Assembly: GCA_030530385.1 (NCBI GenBank)
Contig: JAUMVB010000001.1
Location: 98,577 to 162,576, forward strand
Reading direction: 5' to 3'
DNA length: 64,000 bases
DNA from: a bacterium
Lineage (GTDB): Bacteria; Patescibacteriota; Saccharimonadia; Saccharimonadales; Saccharimonadaceae
Positions 39,956 through 48,235 of this stretch are shown here, one piece after another; positions within the stretch are counted from its first letter, which is position 1; every line of letters starts with the position of its first letter. Both the position numbers and the translations under genes were made by a program. The notes under the pieces were generated by a model, which had not been told where the DNA came from, did not search any database, and worked only from the letters and a program-made list of their open reading frames with translations.

Positions 39956-41774
39956 AAGCTTTTTTCATTCTTTTTCGTTCATTTGAATCAAGATAGCGTT
40001 TTCGAAGACGCAAATTCTGCGGTGTGACTTCAAGGAGCTCATCATCTTCAATAAAATCAATACACTGCTCAAGACTTAACTGAGTAAATGGTGTTAGCTG
40101 AACCGCACCATCAGAAGATTTTGAACGCATATTCGTAAGGTGTTTTTCTTTCACGACATTAATTTCAAGATCTTCTTGGCGATTATTTAAGCCAACAATC
40201 ATTCCAGCATAAACTTCAGTTCCTGGGCCAATAAATAATTCACCACGGCTTTCTGCACTTTGAAGAGCGTAAGGTGTTGACACCCCTTTTTCGAAAGCTA
40301 TCAATACACCGTTTCGGCTTGAAGGAATTTTAGCTCCGACCTCTTGATAACCATATGGCAAACTATTCATTATAATAGTGCCCTTTGTAGCAGTCAGCAT
40401 TAGATTTCGAAGACCAATCATTGCACGAGTTGTAATAATATAAGTTAAGCGAGTAGCCCCTGTTGGCAGGCTCTCTTGCGCGCGCATTTCCGCTCGGCGG
40501 GTTCCCATTTCTTGGCTCACCGCACCAACAAACTCAGGTGCTACTTCAATGATTAATTCTTCGACCGGCTCTTTTTCGATACCATCTTCCTGAATCGTAA
40601 CCACTTGTGGACGGCCAACCTCAAACTCAAAACCTTCGCGGCGCAAGGTTTCAATCAAAACAGAAAGGTGGAGTTCACCACGACCTGAAATAATAAAACC
40701 GATTCCACTTTCTTCAACTTGTAGTGAAACATTTGTTTCGAGCTCTTTCTTTAGACGATCGCCAATTTGGCGTGAAGTTGTAAACTCACCTTCACGACCT
40801 TTCATCGGGCTGGTGTTTGGACCAAGATACATCGAAAGAGTTGGCTTTTCAACCTCAATTGTTGGCAAAGCTTCAGGATTATTTGCATCTGCCAAAGTTT
40901 CACCAATTTCAGCTTCAGAGACACCCGTAATTGCCACGATATCTCCAGCAAATGCCTCTTGAATTTCTTCACGATTTAATCCACGATATGCAAAAAGCTT
41001 ATCAATTTTAGCCTTTTTAACCGCGCCATCTCGTTTAATAAGCGCAATTTGCTCACCAGATTTTACTTTTCCGCGTGAGATCCGCCCGATTGCATATTTT
41101 CCTAAGAAATTATCGTAAGTCAAAGAAGTTACGAGCAATTGAAAACCACCTTCAAGTTCAACTTTTGGCGCAGGAATTTCGTTGATAATCGCATCAAAAA
41201 TCGGCTCAAAATTTGCATCTGCCTCAGGATTTTCTGGCACTTCAGGCCAAGCTTTACCGTCACGACCAATCGCATAATAAGTTGGATACAACAACTGATC
41301 ATCATTCGTAGCGAGCTCCAAAAATAAATCCGAAACCTCATCATTTACTTCCGTAATTCGACGAGCTGGTTTATCGATTTTATTCACCACCACAATTGGT
41401 TTTAATCCAAGTTCAAGTGCTTTCGAAAGCACAAACTTTGTTTGCGGCATTGGGCCTTCTTGAGCATCCACAACCAAAATCACGCCATCCGCCATATTTA
41501 GTGTGCGTTCAACCTCGCCAGAAAAATCAGCATGGCCCGGCGTATCAATAATGTTAATTTTATAATCGCCATGATAAATTGATGTCTGTTTTGCGGTAAT
41601 TGTAATTCCGCGCTCCGACTCTTGATCTCCTGAATCCATCAAAAGTGTTTGGCTCATTTCAGCCTGATTTTCACGAAAAGTATTGCTCTGCTTTAAAAGA
41701 CCATCCACTAAAGTAGTTTTTCCGTGGTCAACGTGAGCAATAATCGCTACATTTCGAATATTTTCTGATTTCAT
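39954..41774 (-). CDS. typA: translational GTPase TypA/BipA
   Basis: A 606-aa EF-G-like GTPase. G1 AHVDHGKTT, G2 SERGITITAKQT, G3 DTPGHADF, G4 NKID; then domains II, III, V and the BipA-specific C-terminal domain (LRPRK-like LRLRKRYL near the end). It helps 50S assembly and stress adaptation, especially at low temperature. A purine-rich AGAGAGAAAA precedes ATG. Confidence 0.97.
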   Translation of the reverse strand: MKSENIRNVAIIAHVDHGKTTLVDGLLKQSNTFRENQAEMSQTLLMDSGDQESERGITITAKQTSIYHGDYKINIIDTPGHADFSGEVERTLNMADGVILVVDAQEGPMPQTKFVLSKALELGLKPIVVVNKIDKPARRITEVNDEVSDLFLELATNDDQLLYPTYYAIGRDGKAWPEVPENPEADANFEPIFDAIINEIPAPKVELEGGFQLLVTSLTYDNFLGKYAIGRISRGKVKSGEQIALIKRDGAVKKAKIDKLFAYRGLNREEIQEAFAGDIVAITGVSEAEIGETLADANNPEALPTIEVEKPTLSMYLGPNTSPMKGREGEFTTSRQIGDRLKKELETNVSLQVEESGIGFIISGRGELHLSVLIETLRREGFEFEVGRPQVVTIQEDGIEKEPVEELIIEVAPEFVGAVSQEMGTRRAEMRAQESLPTGATRLTYIITTRAMIGLRNLMLTATKGTIIMNSLPYGYQEVGAKIPSSRNGVLIAFEKGVSTPYALQSAESRGELFIGPGTEVYAGMIVGLNNRQEDLEINVVKEKHLTNMRSKSSDGAVQLTPFTQLSLEQCIDFIEDDELLEVTPQNLRLRKRYLDSNERKRMKKA

Positions 41775-41846
41775 ATTTTCTCTCTATTAAAAATTATTAT
41801 AAAACTTTAAATATTCTACCATTTTTTTCGCTAAAAATCAACTAAA

Positions 41847-42296
41847 CTATTTAGAGAAATTACGCCACCAAAGAATTTTATTTGTAACATTAAATAACCA
41901 ATGCACTCGCCGATTATAATTTAAAATTATCAAATGCGTGTGCTGATGCTTAACAGTTTTTCGAATATTTTGCGCCGCACGAGCATAAATCGAAAAACCT
42001 TGGGCTTCATATTTTGACAAAATTTCAAAATATTCTTCCCTTTCTGCTAGCGAAAAATCGCTAATCGTCTCAGTAAATCTCTTTGGAATTAGGAGTAAAT
42101 GTTTTTCAACCCCAAACCCATCCCAGATCTGATATGGAAACAGATTTTCGATCAATACAAAATTTTCAAACTTTTCAATAATCGTATCATCTTTCATTGC
42201 TCTATCATAAAAATTATAATACTCGCCTTCAGATTTTCGATTTTCTGCGTATTTTTTATATTTTTTACCAGTGCCGTTTGGTTTTCGCGTATCCAT
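41847..42296 (-). CDS. HIT-family protein
   Basis: A 149-aa protein with the histidine triad KHQHTHLI (H-x-H-x-H) near residue 119-124 and the upstream HLLLIPKRF strand of the HIT fold. HIT proteins are nucleotide hydrolases or transferases. The N-terminal 30 residues are Lys-rich and not part of the fold. SD AGAAAGG. No functional link to its neighbours is visible. Confidence 0.82.
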   Translation of the reverse strand: MDTRKPNGTGKKYKKYAENRKSEGEYYNFYDRAMKDDTIIEKFENFVLIENLFPYQIWDGFGVEKHLLLIPKRFTETISDFSLAEREEYFEILSKYEAQGFSIYARAAQNIRKTVKHQHTHLIILNYNRRVHWLFNVTNKILWWRNFSK

Positions 42297-42401
42297 TTTT
42301 ACCTTTCTCGTTTTAGTATCTTTCTCTCTAAATTATACCAGAATCAAGCTATTATTTTATGATTTTAAGCGTAAAAACTTAGTACTTAAACTTTTCTTGC
42401 A

Positions 42402-42430
42402 TTGACTTTATTGACATTTTATATTATAAT
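42402..42430 (+). promoter_or_regulatory. promoter of the 4-TM protein gene
   Basis: TTGACT at 42402-42407, 17-nt spacer, TATAAT at 42425-42430. Confidence 0.75.
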
Positions 42431-42512
42431 ATACAAGTTCTCGGAATTGGCCGAGAAAGTTCGTTTAGATAAGACATCTTAACGAATAATTATTTTTTTG
42501 GGGGTGAAAAAA
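42431..42512 (+). promoter_or_regulatory. structured leader with terminator-like hairpin
   Basis: Two adjacent hairpins: TTCTCGG/CCGAGAA with a 6-nt loop, then TTCGTTTAGAT/ATCTTAACGAA (one mismatch) followed by TAATTATTTTTTT. The T run ends at the SD GGGGGTG. The second hairpin looks like an attenuator that would stop transcription before the gene. Confidence 0.5.
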
Positions 42513-42857
42513 ATGATTTATTTGTTTGTTTCATTAATTATTTTTGTAATTCGTCTATTCTCCTGGATTCCAGGAGTAGATACAATGAATTTCGTTATCG
42601 GAATTCATTTCATAGTAGGAATGTTATTCATATTCCTACTAGACAAGCACACTCTTATCTGGCAAAACCTAGTCAGGAAAGCCAGATTTGGAGGAATTTC
42701 ATTCCTGTTAATTGGGATGATTCTACTAGATACAACAGGTATCTGGCAGAACCTAATCGGTATCGCCATTATAGTGTTTCTGATATGGCGATACGGCAGA
42801 GCCAAATCTGGCCGGTCATTCAAGAAAGTGTTGATTGATTGGCTGAATGAAGAATAG
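42513..42857 (+). CDS. orphan 4-helix membrane protein with hairpin-rich coding sequence
   Basis: A 114-aa protein with about four hydrophobic helices and a basic C-terminal tail. IWQN occurs twice (internal repeat). No family recognised. Start 42513 is chosen because GGGGGTG lies 6 nt upstream. Inverted repeats fill the gene: CTCCTGG/CCAGGAG at 42560, AATGAAT/ATTCATT at 42584, TAGTAGGAAT/ATTCCTACTA at 42613, ATCTGGC/GCCAGAT at 42657 with nested CCT/AGG, AGGAAT/ATTCCT at 42692, AGATAC/GTATCT at 42728, GTATCGCCAT/ATGGCGATAC at 42760, TCATTCA/TGAATGA at 42817. Confidence 0.7.
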   Translation: MIYLFVSLIIFVIRLFSWIPGVDTMNFVIGIHFIVGMLFIFLLDKHTLIWQNLVRKARFGGISFLLIGMILLDTTGIWQNLIGIAIIVFLIWRYGRAKSGRSFKKVLIDWLNEE

Positions 42858-42865
42858 TACTTTTT

Positions 42866-42898
42866 ACCGTCGAGCAAAATAGTTCGGCGGTTTTTATT
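42866..42898 (+). terminator. intrinsic terminator
   Basis: ACCGTCGA and TCGGCGGT (one G-U) with a 10-nt loop, then TTTTTATTTT. Confidence 0.75.
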
Positions 42899-42956
42899 TT
42901 GGTATTTTAATCAGAAATTAAACTGCTTGCGCTTATGTCTAAATATTGCTTAATTA

Positions 42957-42985
42957 TTGACTTTTTAAGTTTTTTGTGCTATAAT
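42957..42985 (+). promoter_or_regulatory. promoter of the lipoprotein gene
   Basis: TTGACT at 42957-42962, 17-nt spacer, TATAAT at 42980-42985. Confidence 0.75.
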
Positions 42986-42989
42986 CTGC

Positions 42990-43214
42990 CTAGTTGACAG
43001 AGTTTTAAAGCGAGGTTTGTCAATGCCGCTTAACAATCGGGCTAATAAAGGGGATTAAACCCCCTAGTTTTGCGACGACTAATTCTCCAACCTCCTCACA
43101 GCGCGCACAGAGGAGATTGGCGATTTTGTCGTCGTAAGACGACTCGTCTCTTTTTCCTGTTATCTATTGCGCAAAGGTAACACGAAAAAAATAAAAAAAA
43201 GGAGGAAGAAAGAG
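42990..43214 (+). ncRNA. long structured 5' leader of the lipoprotein gene
   Basis: The 358-base gap before the gene holds a promoter and this leader of about 225 nt. Pairings: TTGACA 42994/TGTCAA 43018 or AAGCG/CGCTT (alternatives); AGGGG/CCCCT at 43049; a long stem CGACGAC 43073 with GTCGTCG 43128 containing CCAA/TTGG and CTCCTC/GAGGAG. GTCGTC 43128-43133 can instead pair with GACGAC 43138-43143 over a GTAA loop, followed shortly by CTCTTTTT. So two exclusive folds exist, as in riboswitches or attenuators. No known class recognised. Confidence 0.6.
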
Positions 43215-44414
43215 ATGAGTAGATTTAAAAACAGGAAGATGGCCATGGCCGCAATCATGGCTATCTTCCTTCTATTGCTTGCTCCATGCTTAACTGCATG
43301 TAGCGCAGCATCAGCTGCAAAAGCGGCTGATACTAAAAAGGAGCAGGTATCACCAAAAGAGATACCTGTCTCTAATGACTCCACCCTGAAGAACGACTTC
43401 TTCAAGGTGGACAATAATGAGATGACCAACATGTTTGGTCGTCTCATTAAGCCAAGTAGTGTTGGAGTCAGCGACACCGCTGACTCCAACGTATTACCAA
43501 GCGACCCTCAACGAGCCGCTTGGATGGACCTGCAGATGACCGCAAAGTCGCCTGCAGCAATGGAGGGCATGATTAGGAATGTCCTCCATAAAAAAGTTCC
43601 CGTCAATCTTACTGTTAAGATTGACGGGACTGAATATCTGAGCCGCGAGGCTCAAGCTCTGTGGTTCGAGTATTACAATCTGCTCAAGCCACAGATTCAA
43701 AAAGATCAGGTGAAGGTTAAGACCCTCTCAGAGGGAACTAAAGCCTTCACTGATGGAGTTGACAAAAATGGCAATTACATTGTCAGTAGTCAACTCCAGG
43801 ACCTGTCGGGACAACAAGTCCTGACATTTAAGGATTCGCGCGGGAAAGAAGTACAAAAGTGCAATTTCTGCGCGAATATCGTCCTCGAGGAACAGCCAAA
43901 AGACGTTCCTCGAGGCGATAACAAGGTTCCGAAGGCGCCACCAGCGCCCAAGGAACCACCAGTACCAGGCACTCCACCGTCTCCTGGCACTCCACCGCCA
44001 GGCACTTCGGCGAAAAATATCGCCGAAGCACCCCAACGCAACTCTGCAGTAGTTGCGGCCGATACCAACAATGTCCGGCCGGGGGCAACTGGTGGAGAAA
44101 AAGCTACGGTAAACTCATCTCCTGGTACTTCATACCAGGGTAATGATGAGTCTGCTGTATCAAAAGCGGCAGCTGAGGCCCAGGCTCAAGCTGCAGCTCA
44201 GGCGGCGGCACAAGCACAGGCTGCGGCCGAGCATAAAGCAGCTCAAAAAGCTGCAGATGATGCTCTAGCAGCCGAAAAGGCAGCTGCAGCACAAGCCGCT
44301 CAAGATGCAGCCACCGCTCAAGCAGCTGCCGAAGCAGCCCAAAGGGCTACCAACCAGCAAAAAGCCCAGACACAGACCAACAACGGCACTGTGTCTAGCG
44401 ATGATGATTGGTAG
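43215..44414 (+). CDS. lipoprotein with Pro-rich and Ala/Gln-rich coiled-coil regions; hairpin-chain coding sequence
   Basis: A 399-aa exported lipoprotein: basic start, hydrophobic core, lipobox LTAC (Cys about 29), then a mixed domain (45-235) of unknown fold, a Pro-rich spacer (PKAPPAPKEPPVPGTPPSPG), and an Ala/Gln-rich helical tail (about 310-385) ending SSDDDW. SD AAGGAGGA fixes ATG at 43215. It is much richer in G+C than its neighbours. The DNA is an almost unbroken series of short-range inverted repeats, some 13 bp perfect. Surface tether or stalk is a guess from the layout. Confidence 0.75.
   Translation: MSRFKNRKMAMAAIMAIFLLLLAPCLTACSAASAAKAADTKKEQVSPKEIPVSNDSTLKNDFFKVDNNEMTNMFGRLIKPSSVGVSDTADSNVLPSDPQRAAWMDLQMTAKSPAAMEGMIRNVLHKKVPVNLTVKIDGTEYLSREAQALWFEYYNLLKPQIQKDQVKVKTLSEGTKAFTDGVDKNGNYIVSSQLQDLSGQQVLTFKDSRGKEVQKCNFCANIVLEEQPKDVPRGDNKVPKAPPAPKEPPVPGTPPSPGTPPPGTSAKNIAEAPQRNSAVVAADTNNVRPGATGGEKATVNSSPGTSYQGNDESAVSKAAAEAQAQAAAQAAAQAQAAAEHKAAQKAADDALAAEKAAAAQAAQDAATAQAAAEAAQRATNQQKAQTQTNNGTVSSDDDW
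43234..44151 (+). repeat. chain of consecutive short inverted repeats within the lipoprotein gene
   Basis: Left/right arms, in order: GGAAGATGGCCATG 43234/43256; CAGGTATC 43344/43361; CCACCCTGAAGAA 43381/43398; AATGAGATGACCAA 43416/43435; GTTGGAGTCAGCG 43461/43478; CCAAGCG 43497/43517; ATGGAGGGCAT 43560/43579; TCCCGTCAATCTT 43598/43617; TGAGCC 43639/43649; CTGTGGTTCGAG 43659/43683; GTGAAGG 43710/43744 with CCCTC inside; GGAGTTGAC 43755/43789; CAGGAC 43797/43818; ATTCGCGC 43834/43870; CCTCGAGGAAC 43883/43905; GGTTCC 43925/43952 with GGCGC inside; CTTCGGCGA 44005/44020; CGCAACT 44037/44051; CCTGGTA 44121/44133 inside ACTCATC 44113/44145. Most are perfect or differ by G-U pairs. Confidence 0.85.
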
Positions 44415-44425
44415 TTCTATCAAGA

Positions 44426-44498
44426 CCCTCTAGCCCATTCGCTAGAGGGACTCAAAAGTACCTTTCTATCCCCTGCGCTCATTTGCGCGGGGGCTTTT
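44426..44498 (+). terminator. double-hairpin terminator after the lipoprotein gene
   Basis: CCCTCTAGC/GCTAGAGGG with loop CCATTC (44426-44449), then CCCC-GCGC/GCGC-GGGG with loop TCATTT (44470-44493) followed by CTTTT. Confidence 0.8.
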
Positions 44499-44582
44499 CC
44501 AAGTTTAATAACCTTTATTAGCTCGATTGTAAGTTTTTAACAATTCGGTTTAGCAATTACGACATACTAAATAGATTGACTT

Positions 44583-44611
44583 TTTGACAAAAATATGATA
44601 TAGTTTTATTA
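44583..44611 (+). promoter_or_regulatory. promoter of the LPQTG surface protein gene
   Basis: TTGACA, then a 16-nt spacer to TTATTA (or a shorter one to the upstream TATAGT), about 35 nt before ATG; SD GGAGGAA lies 5 nt before ATG. Confidence 0.5.
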
Positions 44612-44631
44612 TTAAATTTAATGGAGGAAAA

Positions 44632-46812
44632 ATGAGAGACTTTCTTAAAAAAGTTGCTAATTTTGCAAAAAGCCACCCCGTGGCATTAAGTGCAATTGCT
44701 GCAACTATAATTATTCCTGCTGGATTAGTGTGGGCTTGGGGTCCAAACCGAGACACTTTCACTATCGAAAAACCAGCAACTCGAGTTGTATTCAACTCAA
44801 TTACAAACAACCCAGATATCGGTGACGAACGAAACTTCGTACGAATCCGAAAACTAGCTAATACAAACGATAAGTGGTCAGATGACTTAAAAATTACCGA
44901 GAGCGGTGAGTATGTTGTCCGAATGTATGTCCACAACAATGCAGCCGATAATTTAAATCTAGTTGCAAATGGAACAACTGCAAAGTTCAACGTTCCAACA
45001 TATTCTGCTAAAAAAATTCAAATCGACGGATTCTTGAGCGCAAGTAATGCACAGCCTGGAACAGTTTTTGACCAAGCTATTTTTAGCAGCGATAAAAACT
45101 TCAAATTAAGCTACGTACCAGGTTCAGCTAAATACACAAACAACGTATTCACTAGTGGCGTAAAATTAAATGATTCTATCGTAAATGGCAACGGTGCGCT
45201 CCTTGGTTATGATAAATTAGACGGAAATATCCCTGGATGTTTCAAATATTCAGGTTGGGTAACTTTCACAGTCAAGGCTGAAGTTGAAAAAACTGGCGAT
45301 TTCACAGTCGAAAAATCAGTTCGCAAAACAGGAACTAAAGGCTGGGTAAAATCAGTGGATGCCAAAAAAGGTGAAAAAGTTGACTATCAAATAGAATTTA
45401 AAAACACCGGTGAAACTCAACTAAATGATGTTGTTATCGCCGACCAACTTCCAAATGGCGTAAAGATTATCCCTGGAAGTATCTACCTAAAGAACGCAAG
45501 CAATCCAAAACCACTAAACATCACCGACAGCCTAGTAAAAGGTGGTGCAAATATTGGTCACTACACAGCTGGAAGTAATGCTCTTTTGAAGTTCACAGCT
45601 GAAGTAACTAACGACGAATGTGGAGCGCACACATTAACAAATACCGCTACCGCAACTACTGGCGTAGGTAATAAATCTTCAACAGCTGATGTAAAAGTCA
45701 ATAAAGTTTGCGAAACACCAAAACCACTTTATAAATGTGATGCTTTGAATGTAAATAAAATTTCACGCACAAAGTTTGAATTTACTACTGCAAAGACAAT
45801 TCAAAATACCGAATTCAAGGGCGTTAAATATATAATTAAGGACGCTAAAGGTAAAGTCGTAGCCGAAAAAATGGTTAATAACGGAACAAAATTAACTTTT
45901 GAATCAGAAGCTGTAGGTAAATATACCGTTTCTGCTACCGTAATTACTAAAGATGGTGAGGCAACAAGCGTAAATTGTGAAAAAACTTTTGAAGTTATTC
46001 AAGAAGAAAAGCTTGTAAAATGTAATTCAACAATCATCACTAAAATTTCACGCACGAAGTTCGAAATTTCAACAACCTATACACAGAAAAATATTTCAAA
46101 AGTTATCGTAAAATACGAAATCAAAGATTCTAACAGTAAAATTGTAAAAACTTTCGAGAATGATGGCAGTAAATTCCAAGTTGAATTCACTCAAACTGGT
46201 AAGTATACCATCGTAGCTAAAGTTATTGGCGATAATTCAAACAATTCAAACTGTGAAAATCAATTTATCGTAGAAGAAGAGCCTAAAGTTAAAACTCCAG
46301 GTGTCTCGATCGTTAAAACAGTTAACGAAAAGAAAAATATTACTACCGAAGCTAATAAAGATTTTAATTGGGAAATTGTTGTTAGAAATACCGGCGAAGT
46401 TGATTTGAAAGATGTTAAAGTAACTGATAAAGCACCTGCTAACGTTAAATTCATCAGTACAGATAAAGGTATAATTTCTGGTGATGACTTCACTTATACA
46501 ATCCCTACTCTAAAAGTTGGTGAAAGTGAAAAAATAATTATCAAATCACAGGCGACAGCTTCAAATATGAAAGCTACAAATATAGCTTGCGTTGATACTC
46601 CAACAATACCTGGTGATAAAGATGGATGCGATAGTGCGCGGATTGAAGTTCCAAAACCAAAAACCCCAGAGAACCCAACTCCAGAGAATCCACGACCACA
46701 AATTCCTGCCGAATTACCACAAACTGGTATTGAAGGATTTGGTGCTATCTTAGCAATCGGATCACTAACAACCGCTGCTGGTTATTACATTGCTAGCCGA
46801 AGAATGATTTAA
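44632..46812 (+). CDS. LPXTG-anchored surface protein with DUF11 repeats
   Basis: A 726-aa exported protein. Signal region: basic MRDFLKKVANFAKSHP, hydrophobic core to WAWG. A first beta-rich domain (about 40-220) is followed by a DUF11 domain (about 223-350, KNTGETQLNDVVIADQLPNG), two related modules each starting with Lys-Cys and containing KISRTKFE (about 362-455 and 462-545), a second DUF11 (about 556-650), a Pro-rich spacer, and the sorting signal LPQTG (695-699), hydrophobic stretch and ASRRMI end. Sortase would link it to the wall; no sortase gene lies in the window. Likely adhesin or stalk for host contact (inference). Confidence 0.88.
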   Translation: MRDFLKKVANFAKSHPVALSAIAATIIIPAGLVWAWGPNRDTFTIEKPATRVVFNSITNNPDIGDERNFVRIRKLANTNDKWSDDLKITESGEYVVRMYVHNNAADNLNLVANGTTAKFNVPTYSAKKIQIDGFLSASNAQPGTVFDQAIFSSDKNFKLSYVPGSAKYTNNVFTSGVKLNDSIVNGNGALLGYDKLDGNIPGCFKYSGWVTFTVKAEVEKTGDFTVEKSVRKTGTKGWVKSVDAKKGEKVDYQIEFKNTGETQLNDVVIADQLPNGVKIIPGSIYLKNASNPKPLNITDSLVKGGANIGHYTAGSNALLKFTAEVTNDECGAHTLTNTATATTGVGNKSSTADVKVNKVCETPKPLYKCDALNVNKISRTKFEFTTAKTIQNTEFKGVKYIIKDAKGKVVAEKMVNNGTKLTFESEAVGKYTVSATVITKDGEATSVNCEKTFEVIQEEKLVKCNSTIITKISRTKFEISTTYTQKNISKVIVKYEIKDSNSKIVKTFENDGSKFQVEFTQTGKYTIVAKVIGDNSNNSNCENQFIVEEEPKVKTPGVSIVKTVNEKKNITTEANKDFNWEIVVRNTGEVDLKDVKVTDKAPANVKFISTDKGIISGDDFTYTIPTLKVGESEKIIIKSQATASNMKATNIACVDTPTIPGDKDGCDSARIEVPKPKTPENPTPENPRPQIPAELPQTGIEGFGAILAIGSLTTAAGYYIASRRMI

Positions 46813-46851
46813 TAGCTTGACCGCTTCTCCGAGCGATTAAGCTCATTGAAT

Positions 46852-46887
46852 AAAAACAGCCATTCTCTATAGATAGGCTGTTTTTTA
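46852..46887 (+). terminator. intrinsic terminator after the LPQTG gene
   Basis: AAAAACAGCC and GGCTGTTTTT close a partly paired loop; a second hairpin AGCTT-CGCT/AGCG-AAGCT lies at 46814-46843. Confidence 0.75.
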
Positions 46888-46929
46888 TTTAAGTTGAACT
46901 TTCATTATTCTTATGGTAAAATTACTCTA

Positions 46930-47295
46930 ATGACTAAGATTGCAATTATTGAAGATGACGCAGTTATAGCGCAAATGTATCAAATGAAGTTTGAGTTAGA
47001 CGGATTCGAAGTTGAAATCTCTAACAATGGAAAAGATGGATTAGAAATGATAGAAAAACAAGCTCCTGACTTGTTACTGTTGGATCTAAAAATTCCCAGC
47101 CTTGATGGTATTTCAGTACTAGAGAAACTTCGCTCTGGAAAATTTAAAAATCTACCTGTAATTCTACTAACTAATTCTGATCGCGCCGAAATCCCCATCG
47201 ATATAGATAAATTTGAAATCACTAACTATATCGTAAAGGCAAATTTAACACCCCGGCAAGTGGTAGAAAAAGTAAAATTAGCGTTAAAATCTTAA
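46930..47295 (+). CDS. single-domain response regulator
   Basis: A 121-aa receiver domain: acidic pair IIEDDAVI, phospho-acceptor Asp in LLLLDLKIP, Thr/Ser in LLTNSD, and Lys in YIVKANLTP. No output domain, so it acts by protein interaction like CheY/Spo0F. Start 46930: TAAAAT ends 7 nt before ATG, so leaderless; upstream codons to 46894 include the promoter. Confidence 0.92.
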   Translation: MTKIAIIEDDAVIAQMYQMKFELDGFEVEISNNGKDGLEMIEKQAPDLLLLDLKIPSLDGISVLEKLRSGKFKNLPVILLTNSDRAEIPIDIDKFEITNYIVKANLTPRQVVEKVKLALKS

Positions 47296-47298
47296 TTT

Positions 47299-48150
47299 TT
47301 ATAAATCCTGCTGACCTTTTCGGTTGGCAATTTTTCGCGCAGAAATAATTACATTATCTATTAAAGAGGCGATAGTCAAAGGACCCACTCCACCAATCTT
47401 CGGTGTAATAATAACATCTTTACGGTCTTGCCGAACATCTTCAGCGACATCTCCTTTAATAATACCATTTTCACTTGCAGTTCCAGCATCAACAACCACA
47501 GCATTAGGTTTAAGCATTCCCGATGTTATTAATCCAGGAACACCGGTCGCACTCACTACAATATCAAACTTCGAAAGACATTCTTTCATCTCGACGGAAT
47601 TATTTTTATCAAAAACAGTTACATCATAACCAGACTTTCGCCACATATTGCCGAGCGGTCTACCCACTAATAAACCTTGACCAACGATTGCGATTTTTTT
47701 ATTTTGGAGTTCAATGTTATAGCCTACCAAAAGCCAATTAATAGCTTGCGCAGTAGCTGAAATAAAAATATCACCAGACAAACCGTCGACATCTTTTTCC
47801 GGAGAAATCTGGCTCAAAATGCATCTTAGTTCCTCTCCTTCAATTTTTTCTCCAGACGATTTTTTTAACGGCAACTGAACGATGATTCCATGAATAGTTT
47901 CATCTAAATTTGCTTTCTGGATTTCTTTGGCTAAATTTTCAGGAGATACAAAACGCTTCTCAGCTTCAATCAATATATCTTCAGCATAAGAAATTTTCAA
48001 GCGCATATAAGTTTCAATTACAGGATCTTCATTAGAATAAAAAATAACCAACCTCGGAAAAACTTGCCAGCTCTGTCTCAATCCACGCACCTGTTTAGCT
48101 TGACGCTCTTTTATAAAATCTTTAAGTTCAGCACCATTCAAAATTTTCAT
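47299..48150 (-). CDS. folD: bifunctional methylene-THF dehydrogenase / cyclohydrolase
   Basis: A 283-aa FolD. KISYAEDILIEAEK replaces the usual Kxxx substrate-helix region (the catalytic YxxxK is less standard: RLKISYAED), PLKK with the active-site region GIIVQLPLKK, DVDGLSGD, and the NADP loop GQGLLVGRPLG. C-terminal PKIGGVGPLTIASLIDN is diagnostic. With glyA (51694) it supplies one-carbon units. TATAAT ends 6 nt before ATG, so leaderless. Confidence 0.94.
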   Translation of the reverse strand: MKILNGAELKDFIKERQAKQVRGLRQSWQVFPRLVIFYSNEDPVIETYMRLKISYAEDILIEAEKRFVSPENLAKEIQKANLDETIHGIIVQLPLKKSSGEKIEGEELRCILSQISPEKDVDGLSGDIFISATAQAINWLLVGYNIELQNKKIAIVGQGLLVGRPLGNMWRKSGYDVTVFDKNNSVEMKECLSKFDIVVSATGVPGLITSGMLKPNAVVVDAGTASENGIIKGDVAEDVRQDRKDVIITPKIGGVGPLTIASLIDNVIISARKIANRKGQQDL

Positions 48151-48235
48151 TATTAAATTATAACTTGAATGCTTGATTTTTTCAAATTTTACAGATATAA
48201 TAAATACAGTAAAAATAATCCAAAGAAAGGTTTTA

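Noticed and set aside
43960-44030. Direct repeats GGCACTCCACCG as a mobile or CRISPR-type repeat
   Set aside because: They encode the Pro-Gly-Thr spacer of the lipoprotein in frame and have no spacer structure.
43160-44290. Several long minus-strand open frames opposite the lipoprotein gene
   Set aside because: They arise from the GC-rich, repeat-rich + strand gene; none has an SD or family motif, while the + frame has a signal peptide, lipobox, SD, promoter and terminator.
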